NCBI RefSeq assembly: GCF_047302465.1
Contig: NZ_CP178621.1
Location: forward strand, 2,356,001-2,420,000
Length of the DNA: 64,000 nt
Origin: JACMRP01 sp047302465
GTDB lineage: Bacteria > Bdellovibrionota > Bdellovibrionia > Bdellovibrionales > Bdellovibrionaceae
Direction of reading: 5' to 3'
Under the pieces are notes generated by a model, which was not told the origin of the DNA, did no database searches, and saw only the letters and a list, made by a program, of their open reading frames with translations. A program made the position numbers and the translations under genes. Each line of letters starts with the position of its first letter. Within the stretch, counting starts at the first letter, position 1. Shown piece after piece: positions 1-9,128 of this stretch.

Positions 1-51
1 AATAGATGACAACAAAGCTAAAAAATGATTTCTTGGATCTTCATTTTACGT

Positions 52-143
52 GCCCCGGTGGCGAAACTGGTAGACGCACAGGACTTAAAATCCTGGGCTT
101 CCTTTACAGGGGCGTGCCGGTTCAAGTCCGGCCCGGGGCACCA
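52..143 (+). tRNA. tRNA-Leu (anticodon UAA)
   Basis: The 7-bp acceptor stem pairs GCCCCGG (52-58) with CCGGGGC (133-139), followed by discriminator A and an encoded CCA end (141-143). The anticodon arm is CAGGA-CTTAAAA-TCCTG, which places anticodon TAA and reads UUA leucine codons. A long variable arm and the T-loop GTTCAAGTC are present, as expected for a class II tRNA-Leu. It stands alone and is followed by a terminator at 193-218. Confidence 0.97.
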
Positions 144-192
144 CTTCCCAAGCTATTCGAACACCCACGTTGAGTGCTTGAGGAAAAGATTG

Positions 193-218
193 AAGGTCAC
201 CGTAGGGTGGCCTTTTTT
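193..218 (+). terminator. Rho-independent terminator after tRNA-Leu
   Basis: GGTCACC (195-201) pairs with GGTGGCC (206-212) across the tetraloop GTAG, and AA/TT extends the stem. A run of six T follows at once. It lies about 50 bp after the tRNA, so it most likely ends that transcript. Confidence 0.85.
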
Positions 219-320
219 CATTTCCAGGGGTCTCAATGAGGCCGCCTTCGCGAGTTTCAAAATTTGGGGTACAGATCATTTAAGTCACAACGAATCCAAT
301 CTAATTCGCTGCTAAGACCT

Positions 321-348
321 GAAAGCGCTGCGAATATGCAGCGCTTTC
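321..348. terminator. Perfect 11-bp hairpin between tRNA and haem lipoprotein
   Basis: GAAAGCGCTGC (321-331) and GCAGCGCTTTC (338-348) are perfect inverted copies around the loop GAATAT. There is only a broken pyrimidine tail (TCTCT), so it may be a second terminator or a leader structure for the gene starting at 502. The rest of the 144-501 spacer shows nothing else beyond the terminator at 193. Confidence 0.55.
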
Positions 349-501
349 TCTCTGAACTATGACTATATGTTCGATACCATTTCCATAGTCTGAATAGCCT
401 TGTCTCAAATTGACCGGGCTTCATTAACTCTTCGTAATTGCCGAAAAGCAAACGTACAATATATTTAGGTTTATATTGATACATCCGGGGGAAATAAGAC
501 C

Positions 502-2673
502 ATGAGAAAAGTATTATCAAGGATTCTACTTTTTAGTTTTTCAAGTCTTATGGTTTTGATTTGCTTTGGGCAGGGATGTTCAAAAGGCGGATTTGACATG
601 AACGATCCACTAACAAGTAGTGATCATTCATCAACGTCTGGTTCGCCGCCGGTCAGTGATGGCACTCCAATCACAACTCCCACACAACTTGATTTTGATA
701 GATTTCAAACGATTGTAAAAACTAATTGTTATGCCTGTCATGAAACTTTTAAGCAGTATACGACAGAAGTTCAATGGAAAACTCTTTCTGGACAACTTCT
801 AGTACCAGGCTTTCCTGAAAAATCAAAAATTTATACCCGACTAACGCTATCCACGCTTGGGACAGACACTAAAAGTATGCCTCCAGCGACGGCCTCTCCA
901 CAAATATCTAAAGCAGATGCGGACTTTATTCGGGAATATATTAAGTTACTCCCTCCGGAAACTTCCCCTGCAAATACAGCGGCAAACTATGCTCTGGATA
1001 GTCTAAAGGTCGCCTGCAATGTCGTTGGTGAAAGCCAGGCTTATCATACTTTGAAACTGCTCAGCGATTTTGAATTAAAAAACACGTTGAAAGATATTTT
1101 TACTTCAACTTTTTTTAACGTGCTCTTTGAAGTGAGTATTGATCCTGCGACACAAACTGAATCTTCCAGTTTAGATGCGGTCCCTAAAAGACGTATCCAA
1201 GAATCTTTAACGGCACCCTTTCTATTTAGCAAAGGCGCAACGACTGTTACTGCAGAGTTTTTAAAAACTTATGATACAACTATTTGGAATGCCGTTCAAA
1301 AAATGAAAACTTTGAGCGTAGCACAGCGAACCCAGTTTTTTACAAGTTACGTCGCTTGCTATAATGAAGCCGCATTGACTGATGACTGCGTTAGCCAATT
1401 TATTAGTGCATTTGGTCTCAGTGCCTATCGTAGAAAAATTTTGACGACGGAAGTGAACCAATTTAAAGCGTCCGTGGCTAACGAAAGCACACCCCTTAAC
1501 AAACTTTATTATATCATCTACGGTATGTTAATGGCTCCGGACTTTATATATCACTATGAAGTGAATGGGACTAACGCGAATAATATGCTGGTGTTGGATC
1601 AATATGCACTCGCCTCTCGAATCTCTTATTTGGTAACAGGCTCAACCCCCGACAAAAAAATGTTGCAACTTGCAACAGATGGCAAAATAAGTACAGCCGT
1701 CGATATTAGTTCAGCTGTGGATTACTTAGTGGCAACATATCCCACCAAGGTAAAAGAGAACATCTGGCAATTCACTTCTGAATGGTTGCGGCTCACGAGT
1801 TCAAACTTTCCAAATTCGCCGAGAGCTAATGCTATTTCGAATAGTTTTATAAATTTGGCAGGCGGAGAAGGCAGCACTTTCAGGAAAGCCGCCCTTCAAG
1901 AAATGAAGGATATGTTTGGATACTACACAGTCGACAAACCAGGGACATTTACTGATTTACTGACCTCTGATAAGTCATTTGCTTCAAATGCAAAATTGGC
2001 CCAGGTATATAATACCCCAATGTGGTCAGCAGGCCAGACTCCCCCAGTGATACCAACCACCGAAAAAAGAGTTGGGTTTTTAACAAAAGCTGCAATGACA
2101 ATTCACGGTGGCGATAGGAATAATCCATTCGCGACTGGTGGAACTATCTTTAAACATGTCCTTTGCCGTCAGTTCGGCTCTCCCGGAGGAATTTTCACAC
2201 CCGCCGTTATTGATAACACCGTTGTGCGTACAACTCGCCAGTATTATGAGGCCATCGTTCCACGTGGAAGTTCGTGCATAGGTTGCCATAGTCAAATTGA
2301 GCCCTTTGGAATGCCTTACGAACAATTTGACATTTTTTCGCGCAACCGAAACAACATTGAAAAAATCTATGATGATAACGGGACGTATTTAGGTGATAGG
2401 CCAACGGATACAACTCAGTCTGCGACCTTTGGCACTGTAGCCGCCAGTGTCGATAATGCATTAAGCTTGGTAAATAAAATTAATGACAGCAAAGAAGCAC
2501 ATGTCTGTTTTGCGACGCAAATCTACCGCAATCATTTTGGCAGAATAAGTACAAGTGCTGATGCCTGTATGCTGAGCCGAATCGCAGACAAGGCGTCTTC
2601 GAATGGCAGTGTTATAGATATTCTTAAGGCATTGGCCATTGATGCAAGTTTTAGACAAAGACGTATGAACTAA
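502..2673 (+). CDS. DUF1592/DUF1588/DUF1585 cytochrome-like lipoprotein (pair 1)
   Basis: A 723-residue exported protein of the family found in Planctomycetes, myxobacteria and Bdellovibrio (DUF1595, DUF1592, DUF1588, DUF1585 in order). The N-terminal hydrophobic segment ends at Cys26 (FGQGC), which suggests a lipoprotein, although Gln at -2 is not a textbook lipobox. Two c-type haem motifs are visible: CYACH near residue 76 in an N-terminal cytochrome-like segment, and CIGCH near residue 591 in the DUF1588 region. The start follows a GGGGGAA ribosome site. The Tat-exported DUF1552 gene begins 20 bp downstream, so the two form an operon. The same pairing recurs at 27141-30246. The family has no established reaction; an extracytoplasmic redox role is inferred only from the haem motifs. 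Confidence 0.85.
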   Translation: MRKVLSRILLFSFSSLMVLICFGQGCSKGGFDMNDPLTSSDHSSTSGSPPVSDGTPITTPTQLDFDRFQTIVKTNCYACHETFKQYTTEVQWKTLSGQLLVPGFPEKSKIYTRLTLSTLGTDTKSMPPATASPQISKADADFIREYIKLLPPETSPANTAANYALDSLKVACNVVGESQAYHTLKLLSDFELKNTLKDIFTSTFFNVLFEVSIDPATQTESSSLDAVPKRRIQESLTAPFLFSKGATTVTAEFLKTYDTTIWNAVQKMKTLSVAQRTQFFTSYVACYNEAALTDDCVSQFISAFGLSAYRRKILTTEVNQFKASVANESTPLNKLYYIIYGMLMAPDFIYHYEVNGTNANNMLVLDQYALASRISYLVTGSTPDKKMLQLATDGKISTAVDISSAVDYLVATYPTKVKENIWQFTSEWLRLTSSNFPNSPRANAISNSFINLAGGEGSTFRKAALQEMKDMFGYYTVDKPGTFTDLLTSDKSFASNAKLAQVYNTPMWSAGQTPPVIPTTEKRVGFLTKAAMTIHGGDRNNPFATGGTIFKHVLCRQFGSPGGIFTPAVIDNTVVRTTRQYYEAIVPRGSSCIGCHSQIEPFGMPYEQFDIFSRNRNNIEKIYDDNGTYLGDRPTDTTQSATFGTVAASVDNALSLVNKINDSKEAHVCFATQIYRNHFGRISTSADACMLSRIADKASSNGSVIDILKALAIDASFRQRRMN

Positions 2674-2693
2674 TAGGCAACGGGGGAAGATCA

Positions 2694-4352
2694 ATGAATA
2701 AACGAAATAAAATGAGCTCATCAAGTGTTGATGCTGTTGCCTTTGATGCGATAAATCGTCGCATGTTCATAAAGACGGCGGTAGGATATATGGCGATGCC
2801 TTTTTTAGCTTCGTTAATTCCCCGCGAAGTCCTGGCGCAAGTTTCTTCTTCGCCAAGACGTTTTATCGGTATCGCCACCTCCGATCAAATGCCGCAACAA
2901 TTGCTTTTCCCTACGGGCTTTGTGGGCAAAACCAATACGGCGCCTTATAGCAATAATACCACCGCCTTTCAGGAGAGCGGATTTAATTATAGCGAAACCA
3001 TTCTATCATCAATTATAAGCCAAAACGGGTCTATTTCGGGTGCACTCGATAGTAAGTTTAATGCCTTTGTTTCAAAAATGGTGATGCTGGGGGGTTTGGA
3101 TTTTCCAGGCCGTTTGGATCATGGTTCGCAAGGGTGCATGGGTAATACAGCCAATTCCAATTTAGGTTCGGAGTTATCGATAAACAGTAATTACACCGTG
3201 GACAGAGTTTTGGCTCGGCAGTCGCAAATTTATTCAAGCGCAACGGATGCATCACCAGGCATGGCGCTGAGACTGGGCGATAAAAGTTGCTCAGGCGAAA
3301 AAACCGGAGCTGGAGGACGTGGCCAAGAAGTTGGCACGATGGATTTAAGCCTCAGTGGTAATTTAAATCAGATATTCGCAACTTATTTTAAGGCAAGTAC
3401 CGGTGCTCCTGGCACACCCACGACCACGGTCAGCGGGGATGCGACCCGAAAAGGTATCATTGATCAAATATATTCAAGTGCAGTTTCTGTCCGAGGCAGC
3501 GCCAAAACCAGCGCCGAAGATAAATCCCGTTTAGATGAGTATTTACAAAATCTTTCGGAAATTTCCAAGTCGCTGACTCCTCAGACGACAACCGTCCCTT
3601 CAAGCCAAAACGCCTGCCCTGCGGTTGCAAATGATTTTACAAAAATTACTAGAAATGGAGGCAGCGATATTGCCACTGGAAGCAGTGCCATTCCCAATAC
3701 AACGACCTACTTTAAAGATGTTGTTCGATTGATAACTTTATTCATCAAGTGTGATTTATGCCGTGTCTTTAACGTCGGTTTTGCCTCGGCGTTGGCGTCC
3801 CCGACTGAAGCGATCAACTTTTACACTGAGCCAAGACCATGGCATTTAGATTATGGCCACGGAAATAACTATCCTAAATTATTAGGTGCTCAGAAATGGG
3901 TTTTAGATAACGTTGTTTATCAATTGATGCAAAACCTGAATGCAACAGAGTCTTCGGAAACCTATCTTGATAATACTTTGATATACTACTCCCCTGAAAT
4001 GTCCTTTGGACATTCCGGCATCAACATGGGGAGCTTATTGATTGGTGACAAGCGCCTGAATGGCGGAAGAGCCCTTAACTATGCCGACTACAGTAAAGGA
4101 CTAGAGGCCAGCAGTTCGTACGGAGGACTTAAAATGGAAGTCGGCCCCGGCCAACCCATAAATCGCCTTTGGGTCACGATGATGCAAGCTTACGGCATTC
4201 CAACCTCAGCCTATTTCGGCAAATACGGTTCGCGGTCAGATACTTATGGCAATTGGGTAGACTATTCTGCTTTAGGTGGCTTCGAAGCCCCTTTCAAAAC
4301 CATTCAAAGAGCTCAATTGATAGGATCCGTGCTACCAAAGGTATTAAAGTAG
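2694..4352 (+). CDS. DUF1552 family Tat-exported protein (pair 1)
   Basis: A 552-residue DUF1552 protein. The N-terminus carries a twin-arginine motif, NRRMFIK (Arg22-Arg23), then a hydrophobic stretch ending near LAQ, so it is probably exported folded through Tat. Family landmarks include the LGGLDFPGRLDHGSQG segment near residue 130 and a C-terminal region with YYSPEMSFGHSG and NGGRALNY. It lies 20 bp after the haem-motif lipoprotein with its own GGGGGAAG ribosome site, so the two are probably co-expressed. DUF1552 proteins are almost always encoded beside DUF1592/1588 proteins, and their biochemical role is unknown. It is a diverged paralogue of the protein at 27141-28553. Confidence 0.85.
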   Translation: MNKRNKMSSSSVDAVAFDAINRRMFIKTAVGYMAMPFLASLIPREVLAQVSSSPRRFIGIATSDQMPQQLLFPTGFVGKTNTAPYSNNTTAFQESGFNYSETILSSIISQNGSISGALDSKFNAFVSKMVMLGGLDFPGRLDHGSQGCMGNTANSNLGSELSINSNYTVDRVLARQSQIYSSATDASPGMALRLGDKSCSGEKTGAGGRGQEVGTMDLSLSGNLNQIFATYFKASTGAPGTPTTTVSGDATRKGIIDQIYSSAVSVRGSAKTSAEDKSRLDEYLQNLSEISKSLTPQTTTVPSSQNACPAVANDFTKITRNGGSDIATGSSAIPNTTTYFKDVVRLITLFIKCDLCRVFNVGFASALASPTEAINFYTEPRPWHLDYGHGNNYPKLLGAQKWVLDNVVYQLMQNLNATESSETYLDNTLIYYSPEMSFGHSGINMGSLLIGDKRLNGGRALNYADYSKGLEASSSYGGLKMEVGPGQPINRLWVTMMQAYGIPTSAYFGKYGSRSDTYGNWVDYSALGGFEAPFKTIQRAQLIGSVLPKVLK

Positions 4353-4786
4353 GTTCTTGATTTATTCAGGGATTTGCAAATAAATATAATACGCACTGTT
4401 TTTTACGCCAGTGCGTCTCGATAATGAGTTTGACCTATGAACCCACCCAAGGCGGTTCGTCTACTCCGGCGCCTTGCGCACCATTAGCTTTCATTTGCTC
4501 AGACAGTGTTACTGCCATCATGGCATTTCTTTCCTCGCTCTCTCTTATTCTCGTTTTTTAACTTTATTTTTGGTTCGACATGGCCTTCTTTTTTTGCGGT
4601 GCTTTTTACTCTCTGTGGACCTCGCAAATGGGAAGGAAATGATGCCTCGCGGCCATAGGTTTTTACGTGGGTTTGGGTTTTCTGGGAAGCGGAGATCTTG
4701 CTGGCATGGCGTTATTGGGTGTGCTGCTTTGGTTGGCGTGCTTAACTTTCTTTCTCGTTTTATTTCTCTTTATATAAGGAGCTTGT
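4353..4786. other. 434-bp spacer with two hairpins and a T-rich tract
   Basis: After the DUF1552 gene there is a hairpin (ACGCACTG 4391-4398 with CAGTGCGT 4409-4416) and a second weaker one (AAGGCG 4449-4454 with CGCCTT 4470-4475). Neither has a U tail, but either could end the upstream transcript. From about 4530 to 4780 the + strand is strikingly T-rich. This produces open frames rich in Phe, Leu and Cys that I do not accept as genes. A 23-codon hydrophobic frame (4706-4777) is noted among the findings. The M16 promoter must lie here, but I cannot place it. Confidence 0.5.
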
Positions 4787-6136
4787 GTGAAATTGTTTTT
4801 GTGTTTAGCACTCGTTTTTCAAGTCTCTGCGGCGGTTGCTGCGCCTCAGACTTTGGAGGATGTTGAGAAGACTAAGAAGTCTCATAAGATTAATGATCTT
4901 ATTACTGCCAATGAATATCAGATGGCCAATGGGCTCACTGTATTCTTGACGGAAAATCCTAAGGCTCCTGATGTAGTTGTTGCTCACTGGGTGAAAGCTG
5001 GAAGTCTGCATGAGACTCCGGGAATTACTGGGATTGCTCATTTGTTTGAGCATATGATGTTCCGCCCGATTGCTCCGGGGGCTCCGACCTTCTTTGATAT
5101 TGCCGGTAAACTTGGCGCTGACTTCAATGCCAATACTCGCTTTGAATCTACTTTCTATTTTACTTCGGTTGCTCCTGCAAAGTGGACCGAGCTTTTAAAA
5201 CATGAAGCGGATCGCTTTCAGAAAATCGTCGTGACTAAAGAAATGCTGGATGCTGAAAGAAAAGCCGTCTGGTCTGAGTACTCGACAAAGTTTGATGCAA
5301 ATCCAGTTATTGATTTGTGGTTTCAGTCTTACCAACAAGCCTACAAAGGACATCCATTCGGTTGGATGATTATTGGCAACCGTGAGGACTTAGAGAAAAT
5401 CACGGCGGAAGACTGCAATACCTTTTTCCAAAAATACTATAAACCGAATAACACCGGTCTATTCATTACTGGCAATTTCAAAACTAAAGAAGCGCTTCAA
5501 CAAGTTTTGAAGCTTTATGGGGATTGGAAACCTTCGGAAACGGCCGCCCAACCACCAAAGCCTTATGACATTAAAAAAGCCAAAGAAATCATCGGTGAAG
5601 GCAAACTGCCGTCAGATGCTAAGTTCACTCTTTTTGGTATTCGCACGCCTTACTTTGACAAAGACAATGCAAAACTGCTGACAGTTTTTAACAACATTCT
5701 CTTTGATGGCGAAAATGGTCTTCTAAAAATGCGCCTTGTTGATGATAAGCAGATCGCTTCAAGCGCTTCTGATTTCAACTTTGACTATGACAATGGAATG
5801 ATCAAAGCCGCCATTGTCAGTCTACCAAAGACAAAGATGTCTCAACTCCGCGCTGAGCTTTTAGAGATTCCCAAAGATTTTGATAAAATGAGCGAGGCCG
5901 ATTTCAACACTTATAAAAAGAATGCCTATATTCGCATGGCCGAAGGCAATCAACGAAACCAGGCCCTCTCCGATGCCCTTGCGCTGACTTGGGGCAAATA
6001 CGGCAATATTGATATCACTAAAGAACTTATTTCTGCACCACTTGACGTCACAAAAGAACAAATGAAGAAGTTCATTGCTCAATACTACGTGCCTGAAAAT
6101 TTTGTGATTTTGACCCATAAAGGACAAAAGAATTAA
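4787..6136 (+). CDS. M16 family zinc metallopeptidase, catalytic subunit
   Basis: A 449-residue M16 (pitrilysin/processing-peptidase) protein with a signal peptide ending near AVAA. The inverted zinc motif HLFEH is intact (His85, Glu88, His89), and the expected downstream glutamate is Glu164 in ERKAVWSE. The start is GTG, chosen because AAGGAG lies just upstream and the signal peptide begins there. The next gene starts 1 bp after its stop and encodes a second M16 subunit without the zinc motif. The pair matches the bacterial two-gene arrangement in which one half supplies catalysis and the other substrate binding. It probably degrades peptides in the periplasm. The first codons are as T-rich as the upstream spacer. 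Confidence 0.92.
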   Translation: MKLFLCLALVFQVSAAVAAPQTLEDVEKTKKSHKINDLITANEYQMANGLTVFLTENPKAPDVVVAHWVKAGSLHETPGITGIAHLFEHMMFRPIAPGAPTFFDIAGKLGADFNANTRFESTFYFTSVAPAKWTELLKHEADRFQKIVVTKEMLDAERKAVWSEYSTKFDANPVIDLWFQSYQQAYKGHPFGWMIIGNREDLEKITAEDCNTFFQKYYKPNNTGLFITGNFKTKEALQQVLKLYGDWKPSETAAQPPKPYDIKKAKEIIGEGKLPSDAKFTLFGIRTPYFDKDNAKLLTVFNNILFDGENGLLKMRLVDDKQIASSASDFNFDYDNGMIKAAIVSLPKTKMSQLRAELLEIPKDFDKMSEADFNTYKKNAYIRMAEGNQRNQALSDALALTWGKYGNIDITKELISAPLDVTKEQMKKFIAQYYVPENFVILTHKGQKN

Positions 6137-6137
6137 T

Positions 6138-7496
6138 ATGAAAACAACACTTTTAGTTCTGCTTTTATCATTCTCAGTCTTTCAAGCTCACGCGCTTGAA
6201 AAATTTAAAAACGGCGCACCTTTCTTTGCTCAGCAAGACACAACATTGCCAAGAAATATTTTGCTGCTTTCCTTTCAAGGCGGCCCTGCAGCCGTTTCTC
6301 CAGCGCAGCAAGGAAACTTCCTGCTTCTCAGTGAAGCTCTGAACGAAGGCCCTTCTGATCGAAGTCTTAAAGAATACAAACAGGAACTTTTCAATTTAGG
6401 CGCAGAAGTATCATTTAGAGCCGATAACAATGCTTTCCAGATTGTGGTGAAGGCGCCTCCTGCTGAAATGGACAAAGTTTTAGTATTGCTAAAACAAACT
6501 TTGGAAAAGCCACGTACTTCCGAAGAGGATTTCAAGCGCTTTCAAGGAAATGTCCTTGCGGGCGTTAAATCCGGCTTCGAGGACATGCGTAGTGTAATCT
6601 TCTATTTCGCGCCTCGCGATTTGCTAAGTTACTCAGCCCAAACCCGGTCTGGCGACACGTCTCCAACTTCTTTTGAAAAACTAACTTACGATGATTTCAA
6701 AAGCAGCTTCTCTGCCCTGAACTATCAAAGGCTTTTTGCTTCTTATATTGGCCCCCAAGCGACGAAAGAAGTCAGAACTAAAATCGAAACAACTTTCAAA
6801 AACGAACTTCAAAAGCCTTACAAAAAGTGGGCTCTTGAAACGACCTCAGTTCCTAAGTTAAAGAAAAACACCTACACCATCGTGGATAAACCAGGTGCGA
6901 CCGACAACCAAGTAGTCTATCTGTATCCACAATCAGTCCGTCGTGACGGCCCTCAATGGGTCAACGCTATGGTGAATATGGATGTCTTAGGCGGAGGCTT
7001 GCATGGCCACCTTGGTCGCACTCTACGCACCGAACGCGGACTTACTTACGGAGCCATGTCTTGGTTTAGCAAAACAACTTTACCAGTTTGGATGGCATGG
7101 ACTTTCGGAGGCGTTGAGCAAACCAAAGGCCTTATCACCGGAGTTCCTGAAGTTGTTGGTAAATACGTGGCGGGTCCTTTAACTGCAACGGAGCTCGCTG
7201 AGTCTAAAGGACGCCTTCTAAATAGCATGGGCACTGACCTAGAATTGGCTAAGGATCGTCTTCTGACTCAAAGCTGGCATTACGCTAACGGCTTGAATCC
7301 GCAAGTGGTCGATCAATACGTGAAGATGCTCGACAATACAAAACTCGCCGATGTCACGAAGTTTAAAAATACACTAAGCTCAAAAGCGGCAGCCGTCTAT
7401 ATGATGGGGGATCAAACAAAGCTGATTCCGATTCTGGAATCGATCGGAGTTCCTAAATCGGAAATTCGAGTCGTAAAAGTAACAGATATTCTTTAA
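6138..7496 (+). CDS. M16 family peptidase-like protein, non-catalytic partner
   Basis: A 452-residue exported protein (signal peptide ending FQAHA) with the M16 fold pattern but no HxxEH motif. It keeps the R-x3-GLTYG signature (TERGLTYGAMSW, about residue 299), the Arg/Tyr region that in M16 heterodimers comes from the non-catalytic subunit. It begins 1 bp after the catalytic subunit gene, so the two are translationally linked. The inferred role is the substrate-binding half of a periplasmic heterodimeric peptidase. A strong terminator follows at 7500-7527. Confidence 0.88.
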   Translation: MKTTLLVLLLSFSVFQAHALEKFKNGAPFFAQQDTTLPRNILLLSFQGGPAAVSPAQQGNFLLLSEALNEGPSDRSLKEYKQELFNLGAEVSFRADNNAFQIVVKAPPAEMDKVLVLLKQTLEKPRTSEEDFKRFQGNVLAGVKSGFEDMRSVIFYFAPRDLLSYSAQTRSGDTSPTSFEKLTYDDFKSSFSALNYQRLFASYIGPQATKEVRTKIETTFKNELQKPYKKWALETTSVPKLKKNTYTIVDKPGATDNQVVYLYPQSVRRDGPQWVNAMVNMDVLGGGLHGHLGRTLRTERGLTYGAMSWFSKTTLPVWMAWTFGGVEQTKGLITGVPEVVGKYVAGPLTATELAESKGRLLNSMGTDLELAKDRLLTQSWHYANGLNPQVVDQYVKMLDNTKLADVTKFKNTLSSKAAAVYMMGDQTKLIPILESIGVPKSEIRVVKVTDIL

Positions 7497-7499
7497 TAG

Positions 7500-7527
7500 A
7501 AAACCCGGGCCAAAAACCCGGGTTTTT
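7500..7527. terminator. CCCGGG-stem terminator, copy 1
   Basis: AAAACCCGGG (7500-7509) pairs with CCCGGGTTTT (7517-7526) across the loop CCAAAAA, with T runs on both strands. It therefore works for the M16 operon on + and for the convergent secreted-protein gene on -. The same stem recurs at 16948 and 18091. Confidence 0.93.
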
Positions 7528-7553
7528 GTTTTTCAAAAAGCTAGTCGAAATTG

Positions 7554-8204
7554 TTATTTAGCGCCGTGCTTTTGCTTGGCGGCAGGGCCAGCGCTAGCAG
7601 CGGCAGAACTCTTTACCTTAATGTTGCTAGATAAGTTAAATTTTTTCTTTAAGTCTTCTGCCTTTGATTCAATGCTTATTCTAGCGAGGCGGGCACCAGG
7701 GCCTGTGAGACCTTCACAGGCAGAGGACATTTGTTCAATCCTATCCCTTATTTTTAACGCTTCCTTGCTGTTATCAGGTAGTTTCTCATTTTTAAAATTT
7801 AAAAATGCGAACGCAATAACTATATCCAAATCGTTTTGCCGTGTGGCTTTCGTAAAAGATGCATTGAATTTATCGCAGTCTTTTGGAAAGTCTTGAGAGC
7901 TTTTCCAATCCTGAGAATATGTGGTGCAATTTTCGTCCTGGCACTTAATGCACATACCGTTAGGTCCGGTGTCATTATTGATTTTTAAATGTTGATACCA
8001 GGTTCCAGAATAATCATCATGACCGGCTCGAGTACGGTAAATACTGTTTTCTGTGACGTAAGCTCCGTCGGTTTCGAGAGGAACATAAAATGGTGCTTGT
8101 TCATTGCCAGTGAAACCTTTTAAGCAGCGTATATAGTCTCCGGTGCTATTTGCAAAAACAGAAGGAATAAAAAAAAATATGAAAGCAGTAATCAATCCTC
8201 TCAT
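7554..8204 (-). CDS. Secreted hypothetical protein (216 aa)
   Basis: Not recognised. The protein starts with a clear Sec signal peptide (MRGLITAFIFFFIPSVFANS), so the mature form is extracytoplasmic. The mature part has several cysteines (CLKG, CIKCQDENC, DCDKF, SACEG) that may form disulphides, and an Ala-rich basic tail after residue 195. The start follows GAGGTGATAGG on the minus strand. It converges on the M16 pair and shares the terminator at 7500-7527. It stands among several other small secreted proteins. Confidence 0.75.
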   Translation of the reverse strand: MRGLITAFIFFFIPSVFANSTGDYIRCLKGFTGNEQAPFYVPLETDGAYVTENSIYRTRAGHDDYSGTWYQHLKINNDTGPNGMCIKCQDENCTTYSQDWKSSQDFPKDCDKFNASFTKATRQNDLDIVIAFAFLNFKNEKLPDNSKEALKIRDRIEQMSSACEGLTGPGARLARISIESKAEDLKKKFNLSSNIKVKSSAAASAGPAAKQKHGAK

Positions 8205-8360
8205 CCTATCACCTCATGCCTTACTTTAAGTGTATTATGAAGCAGTTTAACACTCTATAGAAACAGTTAAAAGCGGCGTCGTAGTAAAGGACAGAAAGTG
8301 CGACCAAGCGCCGTAGCTCCCAAAGTGAAACTGGGAACATGCTCTTTCTTTAGTCTACCT

Positions 8361-8379
8361 ATCTATCTATTTTTTAGAT
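8361..8379. promoter_or_regulatory. 19-bp element shared with 21735-21753
   Basis: ATCTATCTATTTTTTAGAT occurs here, 91 bp before the start of the secreted-protein gene at 8470, and identically at 21735-21753, 100 bp before the minus-strand secreted-protein gene starting at 21635. Its core, ATCTA-TTTTT-TAGAT, is an inverted repeat. A regulatory role is inferred from the matching position; it could also be a chance AT-rich match. Confidence 0.4.
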
Positions 8380-8469
8380 GGACGTCATTTGAACATTCTA
8401 TTTTTCATTTACTCCTAAATAAGACATCTTGCGCTTGTCTTAACCAAAACACCCTTAAAGGAGAAATTC

Positions 8470-8991
8470 ATGAAAACGATTTTTCTGTTAGCCTCGATCC
8501 TTTGCGCAAGTCCTGCATTCGCCATTCATCTCTACGCCGACTACCACTGCAAAAACGGAAACCTGGAACTCAATTACGATGGCCCAGGCTCGAATTATGC
8601 ATTCGGCGGATTTGGACATTTTTATATAACAAAAGCAGGCAAAACGATTTCTGTCTTGTCTTTGGAAGATATTTCCGAAGGTGATAGCGTCGGTGATGTT
8701 GTCGCAGAAGAAATTTTAGGAGTCTTGTTCGACCTCCATAACGAAAAAGCCACAAGCCCTATCACTTCCGACAAAAAGGCCGGTGATAAATGCGAGCCTG
8801 GTGAGATTGACTACGTCCACACGGAGTGGAACTCCACGCGAACCATCGTCATTAAAGAGATCTTACCGCAAGCATCTCAGGACCTAGGAATCAAAGCTGG
8901 AGAAAAGCTGACCTTCACTTGTCAGGAAACTCAAGATACGCCAATTACGTGCCCAGACTCAGGCCAATATAGCGAAGACGACCTAAATTAA
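8470..8991 (+). CDS. Secreted hypothetical protein (173 aa)
   Basis: Not recognised. There is a Sec signal peptide (MKTIFLLASILCASPAFA) and a strong ribosome site, AAAGGAG, 8 bp before the ATG. The mature protein is acidic and contains several cysteines (YHCKNG, DKCEPG, TFTCQE, ITCPD), compatible with a small disulphide-stabilised periplasmic or outer-surface protein. A 19-bp element shared with another secreted-protein promoter lies 91 bp upstream, and a perfect hairpin follows at 9036-9055. A longer overlapping frame from 8298 is a shadow. Confidence 0.75.
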   Translation: MKTIFLLASILCASPAFAIHLYADYHCKNGNLELNYDGPGSNYAFGGFGHFYITKAGKTISVLSLEDISEGDSVGDVVAEEILGVLFDLHNEKATSPITSDKKAGDKCEPGEIDYVHTEWNSTRTIVIKEILPQASQDLGIKAGEKLTFTCQETQDTPITCPDSGQYSEDDLN

Positions 8992-9035
8992 GCATGAAGC
9001 GAGTGGGTCTATGTATTTCGTCAGCGAACCCCCTA

Positions 9036-9055
9036 CTGCGGCACTTTTGCCGCAG
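9036..9055. terminator. 8-bp tetraloop hairpin between secreted genes
   Basis: CTGCGGCA (9036-9043) and TGCCGCAG (9048-9055) are perfect inverted copies around CTTT. No T run follows, so this may be a Rho-dependent end, a processing site or an mRNA stabiliser between the genes at 8470 and 9129. Confidence 0.45.
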
Positions 9056-9128
9056 ATTGTGGCTGGGATTCTAGGGATTACGCCAAGGCCCATGATAGTA
9101 GATTCCACATATACCCAAGGAGTTTACT

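Noticed and set aside
257..520. Minus-strand 87-codon frame upstream of the haem lipoprotein
   Set aside because: No ribosome site or signal; it covers the hairpin at 321-348 and the true gene start at 502.
4474..4866. 130-codon frame before the M16 gene
   Set aside because: Starts at a TTG, has composition set by T-rich DNA and runs out of frame into the M16 gene.
8298..8684. 128-codon frame overlapping the 8470 gene
   Set aside because: Shadow of a gene with a strong ribosome site and signal peptide in another frame.
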